This document shows, piece by piece, positions 9,205 through 17,809 of a stretch of 64,000 bases of DNA; positions within the stretch are counted from its first letter, which is position 1; every line of letters begins with the position of its first letter. Location of the stretch: positions 65,854 to 129,853 of the forward strand of contig JBGSVE010000063.1 of assembly GCA_041753075.1 (NCBI GenBank), in the 5' to 3' direction. The DNA is from UBA6163 sp041753075. GTDB lineage: Bacteria; Planctomycetota; Planctomycetia; Pirellulales; Pirellulaceae. A program made the position numbers and the translations under genes. A model generated the notes under the pieces. The model worked only from the letters and a program-made list of their open reading frames with translations. It was not told the origin of the DNA and did no database searches.

Positions 9205-10563
9205 TCAGGCAGCCAAATTGCGGCTGACATCGGTACGATAGGCAACCATCGCGGGCAACAAACCGGCAAGCGCCGCCAACGCCAGGGCGCATGGCAGAAC
9301 GTACCACTCGTACGAGCTGATCGAGAAAAAGTGCGGCTGGACACCCGTGTGGGCCTCGATGTAGGGACTGGCGAACTTGATCGCCCCATGAGCCAGCACC
9401 CAACCTAAAACGCAGCCAAAAATGGCAATCAGCAGGCTTTCCAACAAGATAATTGCGGTGACCGATTCGCGACGGGCTCCGAGCGCTCGCATGACCGCGA
9501 TGTCGCGGCGTCGATCGTTCATCGAATTGTAAATCGCCACCAAAATTCCGACCGCCGCGACAAAGCAAGTAATGACCGTGATGACCAACAACGCGACCAA
9601 CAGCGGCCCGACAATTTGCGACAACATTTTGCTGATCTCGCCGACCGGTGCGGCGGCTTGAGCGGCGGTGCCCTCATTGATACGGTTCATCATCTGCGGA
9701 CCCCACAAGCCGCCGTTGCGAACCAAGATCGCCGTCACCTCGCGCTGGGGAATCGTCAGCGGCTTGATCTCGGTATCATCAGCGACTTCGCCCGCGACAA
9801 AATCCTCGGCCTGGTTCTCGACCGGTTTCGCGTGGCCTTCCATCAAGTAAAAACCTTCCATGTTGACGAACGTAGCGCGATCGTTCGGCGTTCCCGTGGG
9901 CGCAAGCACGCCAACGATCGTGAACGCATCGGCATGTCCCTTGCCCTCGGGGTCGCCATGCGTTGGATAGAAAATATCGCCTGCTTTGATGCCGAAGTTG
10001 GCCGCCACTCGCGCACCGACCACCGCCTCGAAATATCCGTGTTCAGGCGTGTAGGTTTTGAAATTGCGTCCTTGGGCAAAGGCAAACTTCTGGTCCAAAT
10101 CATCGCCGTGTCGCAGCAGTTCAAAGAAATCAGGCGTCGTGCCAACCACGCGGAACTCGCCGTAGTAGTCGCCCAACGTCAACGGTATCGCAAACCCACC
10201 CGCCACGAATCGCGAATACTCGCCAGCGGTTTCGCCGAGCGCTTTTGAACCGCCGAGCTTTCGCACTTCCTCGGTACGCTGGGCCTGGGTCATGAACTCC
10301 ATGTACTGCGTGTACGGCAAGTTCTCAATCGGTTGGCTGAGGTAGTAAACCGAGTTGAGCGTTAGCTGCAGCGGACTGCCCTTGGGGCCGACGACGATGT
10401 TGTAGCTGACCGCCGAATTGCGCTGAAACGCATCGGTGACGATGCCATAAACAGCCAACACCATTACCACCAGCGCCACACCCAAGCCCAACGACAGCGC
10501 CGTCAAATAACTGGACAACGAGCGGTGGCGAAAGTTACGCCAAGCAATTTGCAACAACGACAT
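9205..10563 (-). CDS. ABC transporter permease, FtsX/MacB type
   Basis: 452 residues. There is one N-terminal membrane helix after WRNFRHRSLSSYLTALSLG, a large extracytoplasmic MacB-like domain (about 45-300), and three C-terminal helices (about 315-340, 370-392, 420-442), with YNSMNDRRRDIAVMRALGAR between them. This is the type VII ABC layout, which moves lipoproteins, lipids or other envelope substrates mechanically. Its ATPase is the gene upstream (10590-11264, 26 nt away). The accessory secreted and DUF3299 genes downstream suggest a dedicated envelope system; the substrate is unknown. Confidence 0.92.
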   Translation of the reverse strand: MSLLQIAWRNFRHRSLSSYLTALSLGLGVALVVMVLAVYGIVTDAFQRNSAVSYNIVVGPKGSPLQLTLNSVYYLSQPIENLPYTQYMEFMTQAQRTEEVRKLGGSKALGETAGEYSRFVAGGFAIPLTLGDYYGEFRVVGTTPDFFELLRHGDDLDQKFAFAQGRNFKTYTPEHGYFEAVVGARVAANFGIKAGDIFYPTHGDPEGKGHADAFTIVGVLAPTGTPNDRATFVNMEGFYLMEGHAKPVENQAEDFVAGEVADDTEIKPLTIPQREVTAILVRNGGLWGPQMMNRINEGTAAQAAAPVGEISKMLSQIVGPLLVALLVITVITCFVAAVGILVAIYNSMNDRRRDIAVMRALGARRESVTAIILLESLLIAIFGCVLGWVLAHGAIKFASPYIEAHTGVQPHFFSISSYEWYVLPCALALAALAGLLPAMVAYRTDVSRNLAA

Positions 10564-10589
10564 GGTGCTTACCGGATCGGGCGGGCGTA

Positions 10590-11264
10590 TTAGTGGGTAG
10601 TCGATAAGACGCGGTTGATCGCATCCAGTTTTTCAATCCGATCAAACTGCGTCGCCACATCCATGCTGTGCGTCACCATCAACAACGCGACCTGGTCTTG
10701 TTCGCAAATCTCGCGAATCAGGTCGATGACAATCTGGCTGCTGGCAGGATCGACGTTCGCAGTCGGTTCATCGGCCAACAGCAACTTCGGTCGGTTGGCC
10801 AAGCTGCGCGCGATCGCGACGCGTTGTTGTTGGCCAACGGAAAGTTGCGCCGGTCGATAATGGGCACGACTGGCCAATCCCACGCGATCGAGCAACTCGG
10901 TCGCCCGCGCCGTGTCATGGCGGCCGCGCGCGAACGTCATTCCCAACCGCACGTTCTCCAGCGCCGTGAACGCGCCGAGCAGATTGAAGGTTTGAAACAC
11001 ATAGCCAATCATGCCGGCGCGAAAACGATCGCGACCTGATTCACTCAGCAGCGTGATGTCGGTTCCGGCGATGCGGATCGAGCCGCTGTCCGGTGAAGCG
11101 ATGCCAGCGATCAAGTGCAGCAGCGTCGTCTTGCCGCCGCCGCTCTCGCCGATCAAGACCGTTTGCTCGCCGGCCGCAACTGACAACGACGGCACGTCGA
11201 GAATCGGCAATTGCCCACCCTCGGGTTGCACAAACGACTTCTTCAGATTGATAACTTCGAGCAT
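10590..11264 (-). CDS. ABC transporter ATP-binding protein, LolD/MacB type
   Basis: 224 residues from the ATG at 11264 (MLEVINLKKSF, the usual family start). A GTG at 11276 overlaps the smpB stop as GTGA and is an alternative that would couple translation. Walker A is GESGGGKTTL, the Q loop lies in IGYVFQTFNLL, the signature is LSVGQQQRVAIARSL, Walker B is LLLADEPTANVD and the switch His is in VTHSMD. All are intact. It partners the permease at 9205-10563. Confidence 0.93.
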   Translation of the reverse strand: MLEVINLKKSFVQPEGGQLPILDVPSLSVAAGEQTVLIGESGGGKTTLLHLIAGIASPDSGSIRIAGTDITLLSESGRDRFRAGMIGYVFQTFNLLGAFTALENVRLGMTFARGRHDTARATELLDRVGLASRAHYRPAQLSVGQQQRVAIARSLANRPKLLLADEPTANVDPASSQIVIDLIREICEQDQVALLMVTHSMDVATQFDRIEKLDAINRVLSTTH

Positions 11265-11272
11265 CCGTGGTC

Positions 11273-11773
11273 TCACTTGCCCCGCATCGCGCGCTGGAGT
11301 CCGCGTTTGGTATCGCGATCTTTCATCGCTTGGCGTTTATCATGCAGCTTCTTACCCTTGACCAAACCCATCACGCATTTGGCAATCCCGCGATCGTTGA
11401 AATAGACCTGAAGCGGCACCAGCGTGAGGCCGCGCTCTTTGGCTCGACCGGCGAACATATCAAACTCGCGCGAATGAATCAGCAGCTTGCGCGGACGCCG
11501 CGGATCATGGTTCCACATCCCGGCGTTTTTGTAATGGGCAATGTCCGAGCTGATCAACCATAAATCGCGATCTTTGACGCGAATGTAGGCTTCGTCGATC
11601 GACAATTTGCCCTCGCGCATCGACTTAACTTCGCTGCCCATCAATTGCATTCCGCATTCGACCGAATCGAGGATTTCATACTGAAACTTTGCTTTTCGGT
11701 TGTCGGCGACCAGCTTGGGGCCAGCGTCCGCTTTTTTGATTTTGCTTTTTTCAGCTTTTTTCGTTGCCATCAA
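11273..11773 (-). CDS. smpB: SsrA-binding protein
   Basis: SmpB binds tmRNA and brings it to stalled ribosomes for trans-translation. The 166 residues have a lysine-rich N-terminus, then the beta-barrel with DNRKAKFQYEILDSVECGMQL, the family block GSEVKSMREGKLSIDEAYI, and a C-terminal basic tail ending DRDTKRGLQRAMRGK that inserts into the ribosome. The N-terminal extension before VADNRKA is about 20 residues longer than in many bacteria; a second ATG one codon later (11770) is equally possible. It heads the ABC/DUF3299 gene run. No tmRNA gene was seen here. Confidence 0.96.
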   Translation of the reverse strand: MMATKKAEKSKIKKADAGPKLVADNRKAKFQYEILDSVECGMQLMGSEVKSMREGKLSIDEAYIRVKDRDLWLISSDIAHYKNAGMWNHDPRRPRKLLIHSREFDMFAGRAKERGLTLVPLQVYFNDRGIAKCVMGLVKGKKLHDKRQAMKDRDTKRGLQRAMRGK

Positions 11774-11889
11774 GTTACGCGGCGAGTGCTCGGGAGGTTC
11801 ATGGGGGACCGCGCATTGTAACTTACGAGGTCATTTGGCTACGATGGGTCTGGTGTGTTGTCGTATTTGTTCGCTGGACCGAGATTTTC

Positions 11890-12810
11890 ATGGCGTTTCG
11901 TCTTCCCGTTGTTTCTCCGCCGGAAATGCCCGCAGGCACACCCACCAGCGGCAGTGGACGGTTGCCCAAGTGGCTCAAGCGTCCGATTCCGGTCAAGAAC
12001 AACAACCACTTGACCGCGTCGTTGATGGACGAGTTGCGGTTGGAAACGGTGTGTGACAACGCCAAGTGTCCCAATCGTATGGAATGCTACAGCCAGCAGA
12101 CCGCGACGTTCATGATCTTGGGCAACGTCTGCACGCGACCGTGTGGGTTTTGCGCGGTCAGTCGCGGTCGCCCACCGCAGTTGCCCGAAGCAGACGAACC
12201 GGATCGTGTCGCCGAAGCCGCGGCGCGATTGGGATTGCGGCACGTCGTGATCACCAGCGTCACGCGAGACGATTTGCCCGACGGCGGCGCGGAACACTTT
12301 TACCAATGTGTCGTCGCGGTTCGCCAGCGAACGGGTGCAACCACTGAAGTGCTGACGCCCGATTTCGTCCACTGCAAACCGGCGCTGGAGCGCGTAATCG
12401 ATGCCGCACCGACGGTGTTCAATCACAACATGGAAACAGTGCCACGGTTGTATCGCCGAGTTCGCGGTCCCAAGAGCGATTATCGCTGGACGCTGGAAAT
12501 GATGAAGCAGGTCAAGCGTTACAACCCCAGCGTGATGACCAAGAGCGGCTTGATGCTCGGACTGGGTGAGCAGCGCGGCGAATTACTTGATGCGCTCGCC
12601 GACCTGCGAAGTTACGACGTCGACTTTCTAACGCTTGGCCAATACTTGCAACCGGGCGAAAAGTACCTCCCCGTTGTTCGCTACGTCGCCCCCGAAGAGT
12701 TCGACGAGTTGGGTCAGTTGGCCCGCGCGATGGGTTTCAAAAAGGTAGCCAGTGGTCCGTTCGTACGCAGCAGCTACCACGCCCGCGACATGGCCGAGAC
12801 CACCTCATAA
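11890..12810 (+). CDS. lipA: Lipoyl synthase (radical SAM)
   Basis: LipA inserts two sulfurs into protein-bound octanoyl groups to make lipoate for 2-oxoacid dehydrogenases. The 306-residue protein has both cluster motifs: the auxiliary CDNAKCPNRMEC and the radical-SAM CTRPCGFC. It also has VVITSVTRDDLPDGGAEHF, NHNMETVPRLY and the C-terminal RSSYHA serine motif. I start at the ATG at 11890 (MAFRLPVVSPPEMP), which gives normal length; upstream in-frame codons run back to the smpB promoter area. It is divergent from smpB. Confidence 0.96.
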   Translation: MAFRLPVVSPPEMPAGTPTSGSGRLPKWLKRPIPVKNNNHLTASLMDELRLETVCDNAKCPNRMECYSQQTATFMILGNVCTRPCGFCAVSRGRPPQLPEADEPDRVAEAAARLGLRHVVITSVTRDDLPDGGAEHFYQCVVAVRQRTGATTEVLTPDFVHCKPALERVIDAAPTVFNHNMETVPRLYRRVRGPKSDYRWTLEMMKQVKRYNPSVMTKSGLMLGLGEQRGELLDALADLRSYDVDFLTLGQYLQPGEKYLPVVRYVAPEEFDELGQLARAMGFKKVASGPFVRSSYHARDMAETTS

Positions 12811-12816
12811 GGCATC

Positions 12817-12833
12817 GAACACTCGCCGTGTTC
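12817..12833. terminator. Short hairpin between convergent lipA and aldehyde dehydrogenase genes
   Basis: GAACAC and GTGTTC pair perfectly around a 5-nt loop (TCGCC), in the 38-nt gap between the two stop codons. There is no T-tract, so Rho-independent termination is only suggested by position. Confidence 0.35.
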
Positions 12834-12848
12834 AATACGAAGGATTTC

Positions 12849-14441
12849 TTAGCTGACGTCGCTTTTGGTCCAAGTGCCGTCGATGCTGCGCCAAGTGCTG
12901 GCAGTAGGGTTTTTGTTCTGTAACAACGGCGGCAAGCGGTCATTGCGCACGTTGTCGTAGCTGGTTAACTTCGCGAACCGCACAATCGCGCCGGGGATTC
13001 CAACGGCGGTGAAACCGGGATGGCCGGTGGCTGGATAGGGTCCGCCGTGGTTCATCGCAGGACTGACCGCGACGCCCGTCGGCATTTTGTCATTGAGCAA
13101 TCGTCCCACTTTCGGCGTCAGCGCGAAAGCGACCTTTGCATAGACGTCTTCGTCACCTTGGTTCGCACTATAGATGCAACCGGTCAAATTACCTTCGAGC
13201 GTTTCGATGACGTCTACCAATTGTTCAATGTCATCGGCCACTACAACCAATGACGTGTTACCGAACGCCTCGGTCTGAAACGCCTCGGGGTCGCCGATGA
13301 ACTGGGTTCCTGAGGCGCGCAGCCAAGTGTTGGCAATGGCACATCGATCGCTCAGCGGTACACCGCCGCCGGTCAACATTTCGGCACCGGCGTCGCGCAA
13401 TGTCTTGATACTCTTGGACAACGACTTCGTCACCGCCGGAGACAATAACGTGCCCGGTGTCGCGGCGGCAAACTTGCTGGTCACCGCAGCGATAAATTGA
13501 TCCGACGCGGTGCCTTTGACGAGCAACACTAGGCCCGGGTTGGTGCAAAATTGGCCGCTGCCCATCAGCACGCTGGAGACATATTCATCAACAATCTTTT
13601 CGCCCCGCTCGGCCAGCGCCGCCGGTGTGACGACAACTGGATTGACACTGGAAAGCTCCAAATAAATTGGCTTGCCGGCTTGGTCCGCAGCCGACTTAAG
13701 AGTCAAGCCAGCGCTGCGGCTGCCCGTGTAGCCGGTCGCACCGCAACGATGATCCGAAACCAAACGTTCGCCATCGGAATGCGAAGTGCGATAGATCAAT
13801 TGCACCGTCGCCGGATGCAAACCAACTTCGTCAACGGATTGCATTGCCAACGCCGCGAGCAACCGTGTCGTCTCGGGGTGCGAGCTGTTTGCCTTGGCAA
13901 TCACCGGGTTACCCGCCGCGATCGCGGCCGCAAAGTCACCACCGGCGGCGCTGTTAAACGCGAACGGAAAATTGTTCGGACCGAAAACGCAAATCGGGCC
14001 CAGCGGTTCGAGCATCGCGCGAATGCCGGCTTTGGTATCAATGATCGCGTGTGCCCAATCGCCCGAGCGCGCGGCCGTTGCGGCGAGTCGCAATTGGTTG
14101 ACAGTGCGGGGCAACTCAACGTCGGCCAATCGTGGTTGCTTGGCCAATCCGGTTTCGGTGTAGGCGACGTCGACGAGTTCGTCACGACTCGCTTCGATTT
14201 TCGAGGCGAACGATTCGAGGAATTCAGCGATCTTGGCGGACGGCGCGCGGCGCAGCTCGATGGCGGCGGCGGTCGCGGCGTCGAGGGCTTCGTCGATATC
14301 GGCCCAATCGCTGATCGGATATTCGCGCGGAATCGGTTGGTTACTATTGGGATCGGTTGCTTGAAACGTTCCGGCGTTGGCGGCGTCGCGCCATTGGCCG
14401 GCGATCAAAACGGGCTGGGTGGTGGTGGATGCAGTTGTCAT
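12849..14441 (-). CDS. Alpha-ketoglutarate semialdehyde dehydrogenase (2,5-dioxovalerate dehydrogenase)
   Basis: 530-residue aldehyde dehydrogenase from the ATG at 14441 (MTTASTTTQPVLIAGQW). It matches the NADP-dependent family that oxidises 2,5-dioxopentanoate to 2-oxoglutarate in non-phosphorylative sugar-acid catabolism. It shows GPICVFGPNNFPFAFNSAAG and GNPVIAKANSSHPETT (cofactor region), ELSSVNPVVV (catalytic Glu region) and GQFCTNPGLVLL with the nucleophilic Cys. The family is distinguished from ordinary ALDHs by the GPNNFPFAF and KANSSHP blocks. No other pathway genes adjoin it, so the substrate is inferred from family only. Confidence 0.85.
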   Translation of the reverse strand: MTTASTTTQPVLIAGQWRDAANAGTFQATDPNSNQPIPREYPISDWADIDEALDAATAAAIELRRAPSAKIAEFLESFASKIEASRDELVDVAYTETGLAKQPRLADVELPRTVNQLRLAATAARSGDWAHAIIDTKAGIRAMLEPLGPICVFGPNNFPFAFNSAAGGDFAAAIAAGNPVIAKANSSHPETTRLLAALAMQSVDEVGLHPATVQLIYRTSHSDGERLVSDHRCGATGYTGSRSAGLTLKSAADQAGKPIYLELSSVNPVVVTPAALAERGEKIVDEYVSSVLMGSGQFCTNPGLVLLVKGTASDQFIAAVTSKFAAATPGTLLSPAVTKSLSKSIKTLRDAGAEMLTGGGVPLSDRCAIANTWLRASGTQFIGDPEAFQTEAFGNTSLVVVADDIEQLVDVIETLEGNLTGCIYSANQGDEDVYAKVAFALTPKVGRLLNDKMPTGVAVSPAMNHGGPYPATGHPGFTAVGIPGAIVRFAKLTSYDNVRNDRLPPLLQNKNPTASTWRSIDGTWTKSDVS

Positions 14442-14770
14442 GCGAAATCTGTCCTGGCTGGTGACGCGAAGTGTTCGACGACACTCCTCCCTCCTACTAG
14501 AACACGATGGCGGAGCGTCGTCGAACACTTATCAGAATCAGCGTCGGGCAATGATGCAATGCGGCCAAACACCGTGTCGGCGATTCTTTACTTTTTTTTG
14601 AGTCGTCATTACGCGACAACGATTCCGCTTAAACGATCACGGGTCGGCGTTGATTTAAGACAAAGTGCGGTTCGCGACGGCTCATTTGCTACCGCAGTAC
14701 CGCCCGCGTGGTAGCGTTTCGCGGGCAAGGTCTGCCCGGAACGGAAATCCCCCGCGACATCGATGCCGCC
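14442..14770. other. Divergent intergenic region with a repeat, probable promoters for both sides
   Basis: 329 nt between the divergent dehydrogenase and lipoprotein genes. Besides the palindrome at 14469-14530 there is an 8-T run near 14592 and a short inverted pair GCTACC/GGTAGC at about 14687-14714. No confident promoter boxes or small gene were seen. Confidence 0.5.
14469..14530. repeat. Family E repeat present as two facing copies (palindrome)
   Basis: AAGTGTTCGACGACACTCC at the left faces its near-perfect reverse complement ending CGTCGTCGAACACTT at the right, around a loop. The right arm matches the dispersed family E unit found singly at 37456, 38630, 54117 and 57675. Confidence 0.8.
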
Positions 14771-17614
14771 GTGAAAATCAAAACTCAACATCACCAGCGC
14801 CGAGCCAAGGCGACGGTTCTCAGGTGGTTCGCACTGGGGATTGCTGGTTTTTTGTTGGTGTCTTTGTCCGCCGGTTGCCAACAGCTTCGACTGCCCGCGA
14901 TCGATCCGTCGGGCCAATGTTTATTGGCTCCGTTTCCGACAAGCACAACGCTGGCATTGCCGGGGCACGCTGGCGAATCGACGCTGGGGTCGAAGATTGC
15001 CAATCATAAGGCGAGATTTCAAAATCATTTAGACAGCTTTCATCGCGGTGTTGCCAGTCCCGCGTTCACTGAGCCGGTCCCACCGCCGCCGTGTGTTGAT
15101 CCGGTCGGCGCGGGCGTGTTGCCGCCGTGCGGTCGCGAATTAGGAGCGACCAGTCCATGCGGTGAAGAATGTCGCATGGGTCCGCCGGCGGTGTTGCTGG
15201 GTGACGAATGCCATCGCAAGTTGAAAGATTGTTTGCATTTACCCGAACGCGGGACGCGCGGTTGCATTCTGTTGTCGCCGCAACGAATCGTTGCTCCCGT
15301 CGGCGGCGAAGTGATACTTCTGTCCGGTGTGTGTGGTACCGACGGATACTTGGCCGTCGGCGAACCGCTTGAATGGATGTTGACGCCCGAAAGCGTTGGT
15401 ACTTTCATTGAAGTCGGCGATGATGCACCGGGAGCGCTGCATCGATTGGCCAAGATTGAGAAGACAGACAAGCTGAGCGCATCGTTTGCCAAGGGTGTGA
15501 CCAGCACCAAGCAGGCGTTGATCACCCGCGGCAATCTCAACCCCAACGATGACGTGCCGCTTGATAAAGGCCAGACCTGGTTGTCGATCAGCAGCCCGAC
15601 CGAAGGCACAAGCCGGGTGACAGTGCTTGCACCGGAAAGTGATTGTTGGGACCAACGCAAAGCAACCGCCACGATTTACTGGATCGATTCCAAGTGGCAA
15701 TTCCCCGGTCCACAATCGGTTGCCGCAGGCACACCGGTGACGTTGGCGACTCGCGTTACCCGCGCCGAGGGCACGGTGCCGGCGCGTGGCTGGACGGTTC
15801 GTTACGAAACGCTCAATCCCGAACTCGGTCTCTTTGCGCCCAATGGAACGTCGGTAGTCGAAGCCAAAGTTGATTCGACCGGCAACGCAATCGCCGAGCT
15901 GTTGCCAGTTCGAGCGGCCAACGGCAATTGGGCGTCGGGAACCGCTGCGGTTTCGATGCAAGTGATTCGTCCGGGCGGCGAAAGCGACAATATGCCGGAC
16001 CTGACGTTGGGCAGCGGACAAACGTTCGTAAGCTGGAGCGCACCGCAATTAGCGATTCGCGCCGGAGCACCGGCGGTGGCGACGTTCAATGCACCCTTTG
16101 ATGTGGTTGCCAACTTGCAGAATCCCGGTGACCAACCGGCGACCAACGTTCGCGTCAACGTCGCCTTGCCACCGGGCACGCGAGTAACGCAGTCCGATTC
16201 ATTCGCCGTCGCGACGCCAGGTAATGTGACTTGGGAAATCGGCACGATCCCACCGCGTACGCAGCTTGACCTGTTCATGACAATGGTCTCGCAGGCACCG
16301 ATTCGTTTGCAATTCCAAGCCCGCGGGTCGGACAATCTTTACGCCGAAGATGCCGTCGCGATTGATGTGTTTCGTCCCAGTTTGTCGATTCAGGTTCGCC
16401 CGACGAAGACCGATGCGACTCAGGTTGGTGAGCCGGTTACGTTTGATATCGATGTGACCAACACGGGCGAGCGAGCGTTAACCGGAGTCGGCCTGCGCGC
16501 CGTCGGCGACAGCGGCATGACGCACAAGCAAACCGGCAGCCGTGTGACGGGCCAAAACAAAACCGACGGACCGTTGCAGCCCGGCCAAACGTGGACCAGC
16601 GCCGCGACGTTCATACCGCTGGAGTCCGGCCGACGCTGCGTCAACTTCGAAGCGTTCGCTGATTCGGGACAAAAAGCTAACGCCGATTCTTGCGCGACCG
16701 TGATCAATCGAATCGTTCCCGTGCCGGCGATCACCGCAAACATCACCGGACCCGATGCGATGGAAACCGGCGAGTCGCGTTTGTTTCGATATCGGATTGT
16801 GAACACGGGCGAGGTGCCGCTGAGGAACGTGCGCATTGCGGCGACGTTCGATCCGCAATTGCAATTGGTTCGTGCTACCGAGGGTGCCGACACGTCGCGC
16901 AGCGGCCAGTACCAGATTGTTTGGACAGTTCCCGAAATGCCACCGGCACCCGATCGCCGGTCGTCGGTGTTGCTCGAAGGCGAATTTCTGGCGAACCAGG
17001 TCAGCCCACGCTCGAAGATGATTGTCACAGTGTCGTCGGCCGAAGGTGCACGAGCCGAGGATGCCCGCGAGTTCCGCATTACCCAGGGTTCGCCGGTCGC
17101 GCCACCACCGACGGCAGGACCAGTGTTGCCACCGATCCAACCGACGCCGGTTGTTCCACTAGGCCCGGCTCCGATTCCCGCAGTGCCGCGCAATTCGACA
17201 CCGACTTTGCCACCTTCGGCCGCCAATACGCCACCGATTGCCAACGCACTTTCGTTGTCGTTGTTGGATCGCGACGACCCGGTTCGCGTCGGCCAACCAA
17301 TTCGATATGCGCTATCGGTTCGCAACACGACGAATCAATTGGACAGCAACGTCGGTTTGCGGTTTCGCTTGCCGCCGGGTGTCGAGGTGAGCCGCGTGAC
17401 GCAGCGAACCGCGCCCGCCGCCGGTGCCTATCGTCGCGAAGGTGACACGATCTACTTGAACGACATCCGTGATTTACGACCGGGTGAATCGGTTGATTAT
17501 GACCTTGAATTGGTCAGCAATCAGCCGCAGAATCTGGAGTTGACGGTGGAGGCGATTAGTCGTCTCATGCCAGGTGGCACCACCGCTTCGCAACAGACTC
17601 GCGTGATGCAGTAG
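14771..17614 (+). CDS. Large DUF11-repeat lipoprotein
   Basis: 947 residues from a GTG at 14771, chosen because it places a basic tail and hydrophobic stretch before the lipobox LSAGC (Cys about residue 36); a GTG at 14708 is also in frame. A Cys-rich stretch (about 95-160) follows, then Ig-like beta domains. Four DUF11/CARDB-like repeats follow, recognisable as NPGDQPATNVRVNVALPPGT, NTGERALTGVGLR, NTGEVPLRNVRIAATF and NTTNQLDSNVGLRFRLPPG. A Pro-rich linker (about 800-850) precedes the last one. It is an exported surface or cell-wall protein typical of planctomycetes; the precise role is unknown. Confidence 0.85.
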   Translation: MKIKTQHHQRRAKATVLRWFALGIAGFLLVSLSAGCQQLRLPAIDPSGQCLLAPFPTSTTLALPGHAGESTLGSKIANHKARFQNHLDSFHRGVASPAFTEPVPPPPCVDPVGAGVLPPCGRELGATSPCGEECRMGPPAVLLGDECHRKLKDCLHLPERGTRGCILLSPQRIVAPVGGEVILLSGVCGTDGYLAVGEPLEWMLTPESVGTFIEVGDDAPGALHRLAKIEKTDKLSASFAKGVTSTKQALITRGNLNPNDDVPLDKGQTWLSISSPTEGTSRVTVLAPESDCWDQRKATATIYWIDSKWQFPGPQSVAAGTPVTLATRVTRAEGTVPARGWTVRYETLNPELGLFAPNGTSVVEAKVDSTGNAIAELLPVRAANGNWASGTAAVSMQVIRPGGESDNMPDLTLGSGQTFVSWSAPQLAIRAGAPAVATFNAPFDVVANLQNPGDQPATNVRVNVALPPGTRVTQSDSFAVATPGNVTWEIGTIPPRTQLDLFMTMVSQAPIRLQFQARGSDNLYAEDAVAIDVFRPSLSIQVRPTKTDATQVGEPVTFDIDVTNTGERALTGVGLRAVGDSGMTHKQTGSRVTGQNKTDGPLQPGQTWTSAATFIPLESGRRCVNFEAFADSGQKANADSCATVINRIVPVPAITANITGPDAMETGESRLFRYRIVNTGEVPLRNVRIAATFDPQLQLVRATEGADTSRSGQYQIVWTVPEMPPAPDRRSSVLLEGEFLANQVSPRSKMIVTVSSAEGARAEDAREFRITQGSPVAPPPTAGPVLPPIQPTPVVPLGPAPIPAVPRNSTPTLPPSAANTPPIANALSLSLLDRDDPVRVGQPIRYALSVRNTTNQLDSNVGLRFRLPPGVEVSRVTQRTAPAAGAYRREGDTIYLNDIRDLRPGESVDYDLELVSNQPQNLELTVEAISRLMPGGTTASQQTRVMQ

Positions 17615-17676
17615 CGCCCGGTGTTCGCAAGGGTGCGGGTTTGTCGCCACCAAGGAACGAGCGGTCAATTACTGGC

Positions 17677-17738
17677 GTAGCCGAACTTGCCAGAGTTCGG
17701 ATGCCCCGCGTTTTCCGAGGTCTGGCGACTTCGGCTAC
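17677..17738. repeat. 62-bp hairpin repeat, family C
   Basis: GTAGCCGAACTTGCCAGAGT at the left pairs with the right arm, whose reverse complement starts GTAGCCGAAGTCGCCAGACC. About 20 of 24 positions match. It lies in the 195-nt gap after the DUF11 gene. The compensated changes in the stem suggest a structure maintained by pairing. Confidence 0.75.
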
Positions 17739-17809
17739 CGTAAAGTCCGACACTTATTTCCCTGCCAATCCGTTTTCAAACTATTCTTTACTTTCCACTG
17801 GGTGTATTT

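Noticed and set aside
11764..11889. Longer N-terminus for lipA
   Set aside because: The extra 42 residues have no family counterpart and overlap the smpB start and promoter area.
13551..14714. Long + strand open frame of 387 codons antisense to the semialdehyde dehydrogenase
   Set aside because: Its product is rich in Arg, Gly and Cys with no family motif, and it mirrors the codon pattern of the opposite gene, whose dehydrogenase motifs are clear.
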